From: an uncultured Desulfobulbaceae bacterium
Lineage (GTDB): Bacteria; Desulfobacterota; Desulfobulbia; Desulfobulbales; BM004
Assembly: GCA_945787325.1 (NCBI GenBank)
Contig: CALZHP010000027.1
Span: 1 to 34,229 of the forward strand
Direction of reading: 5' to 3'
Length of the DNA: 34,229 bases
In this document: piece by piece, positions 16,246 to 25,046 of the stretch
Position numbering within the stretch: the first letter of the stretch is position 1
Layout: each line of letters starts with the position of its first letter
The notes under the pieces: generated by a model
Database searches by the model: none
Told to the model about the DNA's origin: nothing
Seen by the model: the letters and a program-made list of their open reading frames with translations, nothing else
Translations under genes and position numbers: made by a program

Positions 16246-17184
16246 ATGAAAATCGCGATTATCGGCCCTGGTGCTCTGGGATGTCTGCTGACAGCCAAAC
16301 TGTCATTAAAGTCGAGCAAGTCTCCTCATGAGTTGTGGTTGCTTGACCACAACCCGCCCAGGGCATCGCACCTCACAAAAAACGGACTCACACTGGAAGA
16401 AAACGACAACCTCGTTAAATGCAAAGTCCATGTAACAACCAACCCCGGAGATCTTAAGAATACCGATTTTATTTTCTTATGCGTTAAATCACATGATGTT
16501 TTGAAATGTCTTGAGATGATGAACAAATTTTCATCACCTGACACTTTGCTCATCACTCTACAAAATGGCATAGACCATTTAAAACACCTTCACAGTGTTT
16601 CAGGTAATATATCAGTGGCACTTGGTGTCACAGCCCAGGGCGCCAACCTCGTAGCTCCTGGGCATGTGGTTCATGCCGGTAGCGGTCCTACCCGCATCGG
16701 CTTTGCTGATCAAGAACCTGAAGGAGCGTTAAAAAGGCTGAACGAAGCGACAGACCTGTTAAACAGCGCGGAGCTTGAAACTAAAATAGTGGAAAATATA
16801 CTTGACCATATCTGGTCAAAGTTTTTTGTTAACATCGGCATTAATGCTCTTACTGCCATTCACAATTGTCCTAACGGCCAACTCCTGCAATCGGCCGCTA
16901 TTGTTAAAAAAATGGAAACAGCTGTGCAAGAGGCTGTGGCAGTTGCAAATGCTTGTAATATTCAAATTATGTCTGACCCCGTTACAACTACAAAGGAAAT
17001 ATGCAAGTCAACCGGCAGGAATATATCTTCCATGCTGCAGGATGTTCGAAATGAACGCCCCACAGAGATTGACTCAATTAATGGTGCTTTGGTTGAAAAG
17101 GCACGTGAACTTGGGATTGATACCCCGATGAACCAAGAACTTGTCGCCGAGGTAAAAAAAATCGAACGAAACTATTTACATTAA
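16246..17184 (+). CDS. panE: 2-dehydropantoate 2-reductase (ketopantoate reductase)
   Basis: A 312-aa NADPH-dependent reductase of the pantothenate pathway, which reduces ketopantoate to pantoate in the cytoplasm. The N-terminal Rossmann motif GPGALG is at 7-12. The QNG motif (Asn107) and the conserved Lys192 in the IWSKFFVNIGINALTAI helix (catalytic lysine position) are present, followed by a C-terminal helical domain with ERPTEIDSINGALV (about 270). Close paralogues reduce other 2-ketoacids. No other pantothenate genes are nearby, so specificity is inferred. Confidence 0.88.
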   Translation: MKIAIIGPGALGCLLTAKLSLKSSKSPHELWLLDHNPPRASHLTKNGLTLEENDNLVKCKVHVTTNPGDLKNTDFIFLCVKSHDVLKCLEMMNKFSSPDTLLITLQNGIDHLKHLHSVSGNISVALGVTAQGANLVAPGHVVHAGSGPTRIGFADQEPEGALKRLNEATDLLNSAELETKIVENILDHIWSKFFVNIGINALTAIHNCPNGQLLQSAAIVKKMETAVQEAVAVANACNIQIMSDPVTTTKEICKSTGRNISSMLQDVRNERPTEIDSINGALVEKARELGIDTPMNQELVAEVKKIERNYLH

Positions 17185-17215
17185 CCCTCGAAACCTTTAC
17201 CTTTTAAGCATTGTT

Positions 17216-17812
17216 ATGAATCATTATTATACTATTCATCCGGGCACAATCGGTTTTGATATTGATGGTGTGGTTGCTGATACCATGGAAGCCTTTATCC
17301 GCCTCGCCGATGAAGAGCACGGAATTACTGTACAACCTGACCAGATTACAGAGTTTGAGGTTGAAAAATGTCTCGATATTGATCCGTATGTCATTGAAGA
17401 TATATTTCTCAAGCTATTAAACAAGCCTGTAAATTGCGGTTTGCAACCAATGATTGATTCAGTTGGAGTACTGCAAGAATTTGCCCGACATGCTCCTCTA
17501 ACTTTCATAACGGCCCGACCAACTAAAGAGCCTATTGCTGAGTGGCTTTATAATTTTCTGGGACAGGAAACATATGAGAATACAAGGCTTATTGCCATGG
17601 GTAAACACGACAGCAAAGCAAGCTATGTGAAAAAAATGGACTTGAGCTACTTTGTCGATGACAGGGCACAAACCTGTATCTCGCTTAAAGAAGAGGGAAT
17701 CATACCGATGGTATTCAGCCAGCCCTGGAATCATGGTAAGCACTCTTTGGACACCGTCGATGACTGGCTGTCAATTCGTTCCTTGTGCATGACACAAAGA
17801 AATAAGGACTGA
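17216..17812 (+). CDS. HAD-superfamily hydrolase, 5'(3')-deoxyribonucleotidase-like
   Basis: A 198-aa HAD phosphatase. Motif I is [10 protein letters not shown] (Asp15, Asp17), motif II is FITARP near residue 100, and motif IV is FVDDRAQT near 145. The small size and [11 protein letters not shown] opening match the NT5C/deoxyribonucleotidase-like branch, whose members dephosphorylate nucleotides. The Nudix gene begins four bases after the stop, so the two may be cotranscribed and handle phosphorylated metabolites together; that link is inference. Confidence 0.8.
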   Translation: MNHYYTIHPGTIGFDIDGVVADTMEAFIRLADEEHGITVQPDQITEFEVEKCLDIDPYVIEDIFLKLLNKPVNCGLQPMIDSVGVLQEFARHAPLTFITARPTKEPIAEWLYNFLGQETYENTRLIAMGKHDSKASYVKKMDLSYFVDDRAQTCISLKEEGIIPMVFSQPWNHGKHSLDTVDDWLSIRSLCMTQRNKD

Positions 17813-17816
17813 ACAG

Positions 17817-18254
17817 ATGCAATGTCCTCATTGTAGCACAAGTATAGATATAAATAGAAATCCTGTACCCACAGTAGACATAATAATTGAAGTGGAAGGA
17901 GGAATTGTATTGATTGAACGCAAAAACCCACCCTATGGGTGGGCAATCCCCGGTGGTTTTGTAGACTATGGAGAAACCCTGGAAGCTGCTGCAATACGAG
18001 AAGCTGAAGAAGAAACAGGCCTTAATGTTAGCCTTATCGGCCAGATGCATACATACTCTGACCCAAACCGTGACCCAAGGCAGCATACAATTTCAACGGT
18101 ATTTATTGCTTCTGCGACAGGAACTCCTTGCGCAGGTGATGATGCTGTATCCTCTAAAATTTTTACCAGGGAGGACCTTCCTGCTCTGGTATTTGATCAC
18201 GAGGTGATACTATCAGATTATTTCCATTTAAAAGGAACAACTCATGAGCAATAA
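17817..18254 (+). CDS. Nudix hydrolase
   Basis: A 145-aa protein with a full Nudix box at 47-69 (Gly47, Glu53, Arg61, Glu62, Glu65, Glu66, Gly68), the metal and diphosphate site. A CPHC pair at 3-6 opens the protein, as in the zinc-ribbon Nudix branch, but the second CxxC pair is absent. The ADP-ribose/8-oxo-dGTP type substrate cannot be read from sequence. The stop overlaps the start of the response regulator gene by 11 bases, so translation is probably coupled. Confidence 0.88.
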   Translation: MQCPHCSTSIDINRNPVPTVDIIIEVEGGIVLIERKNPPYGWAIPGGFVDYGETLEAAAIREAEEETGLNVSLIGQMHTYSDPNRDPRQHTISTVFIASATGTPCAGDDAVSSKIFTREDLPALVFDHEVILSDYFHLKGTTHEQ

Positions 18255-19128
18255 AAATGTTCTTGTAGTTGATGATGACCCGGTAATTCTGGATCTCCTG
18301 GCAACGAATGTTGAAGCATTCGGTTTCGAGTGCGTGAAAGCTGAAGACGGAAACGTTGCTGTGGAAAAACTGGAAAATGGAGATTTTTCAATTGTTCTTA
18401 CAGATATGATGATGCCTAATATGGACGGCATGCAGCTCCTTCAGCATATTCGGGCCAATTATCCACTAATAGATGTCATAGTCATCACCGGGTATGATCA
18501 TACCTTTACGTATACGGATGTTATCAAGGCAGGAGCAAGTGATTTCATATCAAAACCTTTTGACTCAGATGAACTGCAGGCCAAACTTAATAGGGTAGTC
18601 CGTGAACAGAAGCTTATCAGACAGCTTGAAAGACATTCAATATATGATAGTTTAACAGACATATACAATCGGCGACATTTTGACATTAAGCTGATTGAGG
18701 AAACACAGCGTGCCCAGCGGCAGGGATACGATATATTTCTTGGGCTTATCGATGTCGACAATCTTAAAGGTTACAATGATGATTCTGGCCATCAGGCTGG
18801 TGATCACCTATTAAAAACTGTAGGAGGCATTTTAAAGCAGTCTATAAGGGAAAATGTCGACTTGGCATTTCGTTATGGTGGCGACGAATTTGGGGTCTTA
18901 TTTTCACAGGTAGATATGGAACACATAGTCGAAGCAGCTGAACGTATCCTGGAAAAATACCGACTGCAGGACTTTCCTGACACCGGCTTAAGTATTGGCA
19001 TAGCACGTTTTATCCGCCGTGATGATAAAACCTGGGAAGAAGATACAGCGGACCTATTATCACGTGCGGACAGGGCATTATACAAGGCCAAGAAAACTGG
19101 GAAAAACCGGCTGGTACTTGATGAATAA
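18244..19128 (+). CDS. Response regulator with GGDEF diguanylate cyclase output
   Basis: A 294-aa protein. The receiver domain (1-122) has the acidic pocket DDD at 10-12, phospho-acceptor Asp54 ([11 protein letters not shown]) and Lys at SKPFDSDEL. The GGDEF domain (about 125-294) has the intact motif GGDEF at 212-216, preceded by FRY, and DALR-like [15 protein letters not shown]. The product would be c-di-GMP. The inhibitory I-site is not canonical: the position that should hold RxxD reads ENVD, although an Arg lies one residue earlier. No histidine kinase is adjacent. The start overlaps the Nudix gene by 11 bases, with AAGGA just upstream. Confidence 0.92.
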   Translation: MSNKNVLVVDDDPVILDLLATNVEAFGFECVKAEDGNVAVEKLENGDFSIVLTDMMMPNMDGMQLLQHIRANYPLIDVIVITGYDHTFTYTDVIKAGASDFISKPFDSDELQAKLNRVVREQKLIRQLERHSIYDSLTDIYNRRHFDIKLIEETQRAQRQGYDIFLGLIDVDNLKGYNDDSGHQAGDHLLKTVGGILKQSIRENVDLAFRYGGDEFGVLFSQVDMEHIVEAAERILEKYRLQDFPDTGLSIGIARFIRRDDKTWEEDTADLLSRADRALYKAKKTGKNRLVLDE

Positions 19129-19187
19129 GCGGCCCCCGGTAAACAATAAGATCTGCTGCATATCTGAAACAACCTCATTCATTTATC

Positions 19188-19670
19188 ATGAGAAATAAAC
19201 GCATCAGAATCAGCAAAAAGAATGCTTCAGATATTGGAACTCTGCTCGATTCGGTATTCAATAAGAATAAATGGCGCCAACGCATAAATCTTAATTCAGT
19301 TTTTCAATACTGGGAAGATACAGTCGGGCCAGAAATTTCTGAGCATGCGCAACCGTCCTACATTAGAGGTCGAGTTTTGTGGGTAGACGTAACTGATTCA
19401 ATCTGGATGCAGCAACTGCACCTGCAAAAAATATTGCTATTAGAGAAATTAAACCAGAAAATTCAAGGTGAGGATCAGCTTGATGATATAAGGTTCCAGA
19501 TAGGGACACCATTGCAACAGCCCACTCCAATAAGACCCTTAACTCCCAGCATTAAAACGCCAGACAAGAAAAAAATTAAGGAATTTGAAAATCTCATTAC
19601 AACCGTTAAGGATGATGATGTAAAAAAATCTCTTTACAGGATGTGGGCCAAGTTCAATTCAATGCTATAA
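19188..19670 (+). CDS. DciA-like protein (DUF721)
   Basis: A 160-aa protein. Residues 12-95 match the DUF721/DciA domain (IGTLLDSVF, VFQYWEDTVGPEISEHAQP, GRVLWVDVTDSIWMQQL). DciA loads the replicative helicase DnaB in bacteria without DnaC. The C-terminal half is a charged linker and a small helical end (KKSLYRMWAKFNSML), typical for the family's variable tail. The start at 19188 has no clear ribosome binding site, but the domain begins soon after. Confidence 0.85.
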   Translation: MRNKRIRISKKNASDIGTLLDSVFNKNKWRQRINLNSVFQYWEDTVGPEISEHAQPSYIRGRVLWVDVTDSIWMQQLHLQKILLLEKLNQKIQGEDQLDDIRFQIGTPLQQPTPIRPLTPSIKTPDKKKIKEFENLITTVKDDDVKKSLYRMWAKFNSML

Positions 19671-20084
19671 ACATGCTGGAAAAATAAATAGCCTAGAACG
19701 ACATCACTATTTACAGATAAAACCTCACCAACAGCATATCGTTTTTATATAACACACTATCTTCGTTTTCATCACCTAGCCTGGATTGAGACAGACGAAC
19801 TCGGTTATTATTACTTCATCGATTAATGATGCTTTCCCGCCATTGCTGTGCAACAAAGAATTAGAACTACCTACTCCCGTTCTTATGGATAAGGGCATTT
19901 TGGGATATTTGTTCTATCGAATCTTACTTCTTACAAATTCCACAGAACACGAACAAAATTACTCAGTACTTGAACGAAATGATTATAAGCATTATCTTGT
20001 TGCAGTTTCAAATGATTTTAAGGTGATTATAGTTGCAGTAATTACAAACTGAAATTATTCATTTAATGTCGGAACAAAAGCATC
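19671..20084. other. Intergenic region with a doubtful 88-codon frame
   Basis: A frame from TTG 19786 (or ATG 19882, 56 codons) to 20052 is open and ends FKVIIVAVITN, but it has a non-ATG start or no ribosome binding site and no recognisable family. I regard it as a possible decayed gene. No terminator or promoter stands out in the rest. Confidence 0.25.
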
Positions 20085-22403
20085 ATGGCCTATAATAACA
20101 TCCTCGACAAAATAGGGAACACACCCATTGTTCTTATCAACCGGATGAATCCCATATCAAAAAAAGTCAAAATATATGCCAAGCTAGAGTCATTCAATCC
20201 TGGAGGTTCGGTTAAGGACCGTATCGCGCTTTCCATGATTGAAGACGGCGAAAAAAGCGGTGCCCTCACCAAAGATAAAATAGTTCTTGAGGCAACAAGC
20301 GGTAACACAGGAATCGGACTGGCAATGGTCTGTGCTGTAAAAGGGTATAGGTGCCAGTTAGTCATGCCCGAATCGGCAAGCATAGAACGTCGAAAAATAA
20401 TGGAAGCTTTCGGAGTTGAGATACTTCTGACACCGGCAAAAAAAAGCACTGACGGTGCAATTGAACAGGCTTATGACATGGCACGCGAGCATCCGGACCG
20501 TTACTTTCTTACAGACCAGTTCAACAACGATTCGAATTGGCAGGTTCATGTGCAAACTACTGGACCTGAGATATGGAAGCAGACAAAAGGCAAGGTGACC
20601 GATGTTGTTGCCACACTCGGTACCACAGGTACCGCCATGGGCTTGTGCAAGTATTTTGCAGATAGCCACCCCCATGTCAGGGTCACGGCAGTTGAACCTT
20701 TTCTCGGGCATAAAATCCAGGGACTCAAAAATATGAAGGAGTCCTACAAGCCTGGTATTTTCGACAAATCTCTGCCCTTCAGAATTGTCAACATAAATGA
20801 TGATGAAGGCTTTGAAACATCTAGGCAATTGGCCCGCAACGAAGGACTGTTTGTTGGCATGAGTTCAGGAGCCGCCATGCGTGCAGCAGTGAATAGGGCA
20901 AAAGAACTGGATGAAGGGCTTGTAGTTGTCGTAATACCTGACGGCGGTGAAAAATATCTGAGCACTACCTTGTTCTCACTGGAGAAACCTCCTGAACCAA
21001 AAGCGTCAAAGCTTCGTTTTTTCAATACTATGACAAAAAAAAAGGAGGCGTTTAAACCGCTTTCTGACAAGAAAGTCACCTTTTACGCATGCGGACCTAC
21101 GGCATACGAACACACCAACCTGGCTCACTGCCGCCGGTTTATAGTAGCAGACCTCATTAACCGCGTTCTTCTTGGCAAGGGGTACAATGTCCAGTCATAT
21201 ATGAATTTTACCGACCTTGATGATAACACTATCAATGGTGCGGAAAAAGCAAACAAATCACTTGATGAATTTACTGGCTCCTTTATAAGTGAATTCAAGG
21301 CGGACATGGAATCACTAGGAGTCCTGAAAGCAACAGGCTACCCCAGGGCTTCTCAGCACGTTGAAAAAATGGTCGATATCGCCCATAAACTCATCGACAA
21401 AGGTTACGCCTACGAAACACACGGCTCCATTTACTTTAATATCTCGAAATTCAAAAAGTACGGCAAACTTTCGGGTATTGATCTTGAGAAAATACAAATC
21501 GGCAAAACAGTTGACCTGGACAACTATGATAAAGAAAATCCCGTCGACTTCACTCTTTTGAAGCGTTCAACCTTGGGTGAACTGAAGAGGGGTATTTTTT
21601 ATGTTACCGAGTGGGGCAATGTTAGACCTGGCTGGCATATCGAGTGCGCGGCAATGTCCCGACATTTTCTTGGCGAGACCATGGATATCCACACCAGCGA
21701 GCAGGATCTTATCTTCCCGCACCATGAGAATGAAATAGCCATAGCCGAGGCAGTCACCGGCAAACCTTTGGCTAACTACTGGATGCATAGCGGCTTACTG
21801 CTTGTGGACGGAAAAAAAATGACCGCAAAGCTGAAAAATGTCCTCACACTCCAGAATCTCCTTACTCAGGGATATACAACTCGTGAGGTTCGCTTTCTGA
21901 TGCTGGGAACCCATTACCGGAAGCAACTCAATTTTTCCTATAAAAAACTTGATGCGGCCAGGAAAAATTTGAAGCGTCTCGACGAATTCATCTGTAAACT
22001 CATGTGCCTGCCACCAGGGCTGCCACATCCAAAAGTTGCCACTTATCTTTCCGAAATGGAAGACCGGGTTTTCGCTGCAATTGATGATGACTTGAACATG
22101 TCTCGAGCCATGGGGGCCATATTTGACTTCATTAAAAAAACTAACCCTGTCCTCTCAGAAAGCCTGCTCGATCGTGACCAGAAAAAATACATACTTGAAT
22201 CGTTTGAGAAAATAAATAGCGTATTGAATGTACTGAAACTTGAGAAATGCACCTTGAGCCCTGAAATATGCAAACTTATGCAGGACAGGGAAGAGGCCAG
22301 AAAAAATAAAGACTGGGTGAAGGCCGATGAAGTTCGCGATGAGCTGACCAGGCAGGGTTTCAAGGTTGTTGATACAGCGAAAGGTCCAGTGTGGAGTATG
22401 TAA
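20085..22403 (+). CDS. Cysteine synthase/cysteinyl-tRNA synthetase fusion protein
   Basis: A 772-aa protein. Residues 1-305 are a PLP-dependent O-acetylserine sulfhydrylase (GNTPIVLINRM; Lys44 in GGSVKDR as the PLP lysine; TSGNTGIG; GTTGTAMG), with the IERRKIMEAFG segment of the CysM-type. From about 320 it is a class I cysteinyl-tRNA synthetase: zinc ligand Cys336 (CGPT), GWHIEC and FPHHENE (metal ligands conserved), and the C-terminal helix KDWVKADEVRDELTRQGF. The HIGH motif reads NLAH (345-348) and KMSKS reads KMTAK (578-582), so catalysis may be altered. It would couple Cys formation to tRNA charging; both activities are inferred. Confidence 0.85.
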   Translation: MAYNNILDKIGNTPIVLINRMNPISKKVKIYAKLESFNPGGSVKDRIALSMIEDGEKSGALTKDKIVLEATSGNTGIGLAMVCAVKGYRCQLVMPESASIERRKIMEAFGVEILLTPAKKSTDGAIEQAYDMAREHPDRYFLTDQFNNDSNWQVHVQTTGPEIWKQTKGKVTDVVATLGTTGTAMGLCKYFADSHPHVRVTAVEPFLGHKIQGLKNMKESYKPGIFDKSLPFRIVNINDDEGFETSRQLARNEGLFVGMSSGAAMRAAVNRAKELDEGLVVVVIPDGGEKYLSTTLFSLEKPPEPKASKLRFFNTMTKKKEAFKPLSDKKVTFYACGPTAYEHTNLAHCRRFIVADLINRVLLGKGYNVQSYMNFTDLDDNTINGAEKANKSLDEFTGSFISEFKADMESLGVLKATGYPRASQHVEKMVDIAHKLIDKGYAYETHGSIYFNISKFKKYGKLSGIDLEKIQIGKTVDLDNYDKENPVDFTLLKRSTLGELKRGIFYVTEWGNVRPGWHIECAAMSRHFLGETMDIHTSEQDLIFPHHENEIAIAEAVTGKPLANYWMHSGLLLVDGKKMTAKLKNVLTLQNLLTQGYTTREVRFLMLGTHYRKQLNFSYKKLDAARKNLKRLDEFICKLMCLPPGLPHPKVATYLSEMEDRVFAAIDDDLNMSRAMGAIFDFIKKTNPVLSESLLDRDQKKYILESFEKINSVLNVLKLEKCTLSPEICKLMQDREEARKNKDWVKADEVRDELTRQGFKVVDTAKGPVWSM

Positions 22404-22471
22404 ACACCTATGTCGACATGTAGTTGAATTGTAGTAAAAGTCTCTGCAGACAGTCTTTATAAAAAACAGTA

Positions 22472-22500
22472 TTGATTTCTGGAGCAGTTCAGTCTAATAT
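22472..22500 (+). promoter_or_regulatory. Promoter of tRNA-Arg
   Basis: TTGATT (22472-22477), 17 bases, TAATAT (22495-22500), 17 bases before the tRNA. It has the same -10 hexamer as the initiator tRNA promoter. Confidence 0.55.
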
Positions 22501-22517
22501 CCCATCCTTTAAAAAAA

Positions 22518-22594
<77 letters not shown>

Positions 22595-23465
22595 TATTTA
22601 CTTTGAATTATTAGTTCTACATTTCACCTTATTCAAACACAGTCATTGAACATTCCCTTATTGTGTTGGAGCACAGCGGAAATCCGCCTCAGGCGGACCG
22701 GGCGCGCCAGTAAATTCAAACCCTTTGCTCTCATTGAGTTAGGGGCCTTTTTGTTGGGATGACAATAGGGCGACAACAGGGGGTGTTTTACTATTTATTT
22801 TCACCATGCCCTCCCATGTAATTCCTGACTTACCGTTGCCACAAGAAATCACGCATGAACCTTTTGATGATGGCTGGCCCTACTATGAAGAGCCGTATAT
22901 TACCGTGCAATAAACAGCCGAAAATTTTGATACATTGCCGTGATGGAGTTGTGCACTCAAAATCGGTTGGATTCCTACCTTAATACATTTTTAAATTCCG
23001 AAAAAACGGACAAATAAAATTCTTTGGCGGACAAATCTGTTGTTCCAGTCAGCGACTTTCCTCATGGGACACCTATAACATAATTTTAAATTCTTGAAAT
23101 TATGATGCATTTCCACGAAGCTCCATGTGTGTCATGAAATTGCGAGGCATGGCATGAAATCTGCTAAAAGAAACCATAGGATAACTGTCGTAATCCTGGG
23201 TTGTTTGAAAAATTATTGGGTAGGGCGAATTTTTTTTCGAACCAATAAAAAGCAATTACTTATCATCTAATCTTCAAATAAGTAATTTCAAGAGTTTATA
23301 AATTCCGGAGTCGCCTAAGGGGCAGCTTTAGGACTTGAAATGAGTCAGGGAGAACGTTGCCTGGGATCGGCGAGGACTTTTCTCAAATAATCATTTGATT
23401 GATGTTTGAAAGTCTTGATAAGCGGTGATATCAATATGTCTTTAGCGTGTAAAGGATGAAAAATT
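22595..23465. other. Gene-poor region upstream of the LysM transglycosylase gene
   Basis: 871 bases with no long gene. It holds a tRNA-Arg 3'-end copy with a GC palindrome (22683-22709), a 35-codon frame at 22806-22913 (ends DDGWPYYEEPYITVQ, no clear ribosome binding site) and, in the last 260 bases, several stems. These include ATTACTTAT/ATAAGTAAT around 23260-23290 and GACTTT-CAAA/TTTGAAAGTC in the last 100 bases. The latter part looks like a structured mRNA leader, but I cannot match it to a known riboswitch. Confidence 0.5.
22683..22709. repeat. GC palindrome plus tRNA-Arg 3'-end copy
   Basis: TCCGCCTCAGGCGGA (22683-22697), the reverse complement of the palindrome at 11116, is directly followed by a 12-base copy of the tRNA-Arg 3' end including CCA (22698-22709). 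This is an att-like remnant or repeat-family insertion. No integrase is present. Confidence 0.5.
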
Positions 23466-24914
23466 ATGAAAAGGGAATTGAAGTGTGCGGTAGTCGTTGT
23501 GATGCTGTTGTTCGTTGCAACTGCAGTTCATGCGACAAGGTTAAGCACTGCAACCGGATCTGCATTGGAGAGGTTAGAGCTCCAGGAGATATGGTACAAG
23601 GTGAAAAGCGGTGACAATCTTAATATGATCGCCAGGAATTTCGGCACTAGCGTAGAAGACATCAGATTTTATAACGAACACGCTAGAGGTCAATACATTT
23701 TTCCAGGTCAAAAATTTCGAATAATCCTTCCAGTAAAGGACCACCAACCGGCTGTGCGAGTGCACAAAAAACTGCAAAAGAAAGCTATTAGAACGATCAA
23801 GGCAAAGACAGCTTTTCAGAAGTTGACGGCTAAGAAGGTGGTGAAGAAAAAAGTAATAGACACCAAAGCTGATGACAAGGAAGAAACATCAAAGAAAGCT
23901 ATTATAACGATTAAGGCAAAGAAAGCTTATCAGATGTTGGCGGCTAAGAAGGCGGTGAAGAAAAAAGTAATAGCCACCAAAGGTGATGACAACGAGGAAG
24001 CATCAAAGAAAGCTATTATAACAATTAAGGCAAAGAAAGCTTATCAGATGTTGGCGGCTAAGAAGGCGGTGAAGAAAAAAGTAATAGCCACCAAAGGTGA
24101 TGACAGCGAGGAAGCATCAAAGAAAAAAATTGTGAAGATAAGTAAGAAGACAAAAACTAAGTCTTCGTCTGATGCGAAGTTTCATGTTGTCCGTGAAGGT
24201 GAAGTTCTTGGTGAAATTGCCGAAAAGACCGGTTTATCTGTCAAAGAACTTCGTATGTGGAACGGTTTGGATAAAAATTCTACCATCAGGGTCGGCCAAA
24301 AACTTCGGCTGACCAAACCACGATTCTATGTAGCAAAAAGGGGAGACAGTCTGTATCGGATAAGTAAAAAGACTGGGGTGCCAGTTGCAATGCTCAAATA
24401 TTTCAATAAGGGCATGTCAAAAACCATTCAAAATGATGACGTGATCTTTTTAGATAAAGATGTATTTATCCCTTATGCCCTGAAAAAAGCGGAATCAAGC
24501 ATCGGGAAACGCAAGGTCCGGTTGTTGGCTCAGTATATTGATATTGCGTATAAGAGATATGGTGTTGATAGAAATTTGATTGCTGCAGTAATAAAAGTGG
24601 AATCAAACTTCAATTCAAAAGCCAGATCAAGAACAGATGCTTACGGTTTGATGCAGTTGATGGATGAAACTGCTCATGACATGAGGGTAAACAGATATGA
24701 TGAACTTCAAAATGTAATGGGAGGAACAAAATATCTCGCTCATCTCTTCAAGAGGTTTAACGGAGATCTAAGCAAAGTATTGGCGGGCTACAATGCCGGT
24801 CCGGGAACAGTTGAAAAATATAAAGGGATCCCACCCTATAGAGAAACGAAAAATTTTATTGCCAAGGTAAAGAAGACGTACAATACTTCCGTGGCAAAAA
24901 TGCTCGAGTCTTAA
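23466..24914 (+). CDS. LysM-domain lytic transglycosylase
   Basis: A 482-aa exported murein lyase. It has a signal peptide (about 1-23), LysM 1 (42-90: WYKVKSGDNLNMIA), a Lys-rich linker of three 38-aa repeats, LysM 2 (about 238-283: FHVVREGEVLGEIA), LysM 3 (about 284-330: FYVAKRGDSLYRISKK) and an SLT domain (about 350-475). The catalytic acid is Glu379 in KVESNFN, with GLMQLM and the YNAGPGTV motif following. The enzyme cleaves the MurNAc-GlcNAc linkage, forming 1,6-anhydroMurNAc (family knowledge). A long structured leader precedes the gene. Confidence 0.9.
   Translation: MKRELKCAVVVVMLLFVATAVHATRLSTATGSALERLELQEIWYKVKSGDNLNMIARNFGTSVEDIRFYNEHARGQYIFPGQKFRIILPVKDHQPAVRVHKKLQKKAIRTIKAKTAFQKLTAKKVVKKKVIDTKADDKEETSKKAIITIKAKKAYQMLAAKKAVKKKVIATKGDDNEEASKKAIITIKAKKAYQMLAAKKAVKKKVIATKGDDSEEASKKKIVKISKKTKTKSSSDAKFHVVREGEVLGEIAEKTGLSVKELRMWNGLDKNSTIRVGQKLRLTKPRFYVAKRGDSLYRISKKTGVPVAMLKYFNKGMSKTIQNDDVIFLDKDVFIPYALKKAESSIGKRKVRLLAQYIDIAYKRYGVDRNLIAAVIKVESNFNSKARSRTDAYGLMQLMDETAHDMRVNRYDELQNVMGGTKYLAHLFKRFNGDLSKVLAGYNAGPGTVEKYKGIPPYRETKNFIAKVKKTYNTSVAKMLES
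23778..24119 (+). repeat. Three tandem 114-base coding repeats in the transglycosylase linker
   Basis: Units at 23778-23891, 23892-24005 and 24006-24119 encode 38-aa Lys/Ala-rich blocks starting KKAI(I/R)TIKAK. Units 2 and 3 differ at only a few bases, pointing to recent duplication, while unit 1 is more diverged. Confidence 0.9.
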
Positions 24915-25046
24915 GAAATGGAATAAAGATTTGGGGTGTGAAACCACACAGACCGGATACGATATAAGTCAAGGCTATTCATATTTGGAAATGGGATGGA
25001 TTTCAGTATTGCCCTGCCTGCAGATAACCTTTTGGTAATGCCCTGT

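Noticed and set aside
22806-22913. 35-codon frame in the tRNA-Arg downstream gap
   Set aside because: No ribosome binding site and no family match; mentioned only as a possible fragment.
23160-23465. c-di-AMP (ydaO-type) riboswitch upstream of the transglycosylase
   Set aside because: A GTAGGGCGAA stretch and a CCGGAG stretch recall the motif, but the order and the conserved core do not fit, so I left it as an unclassified leader.
23778-24119. CRISPR-like array
   Set aside because: The repeats are contiguous, in frame and coding; there are no spacers.
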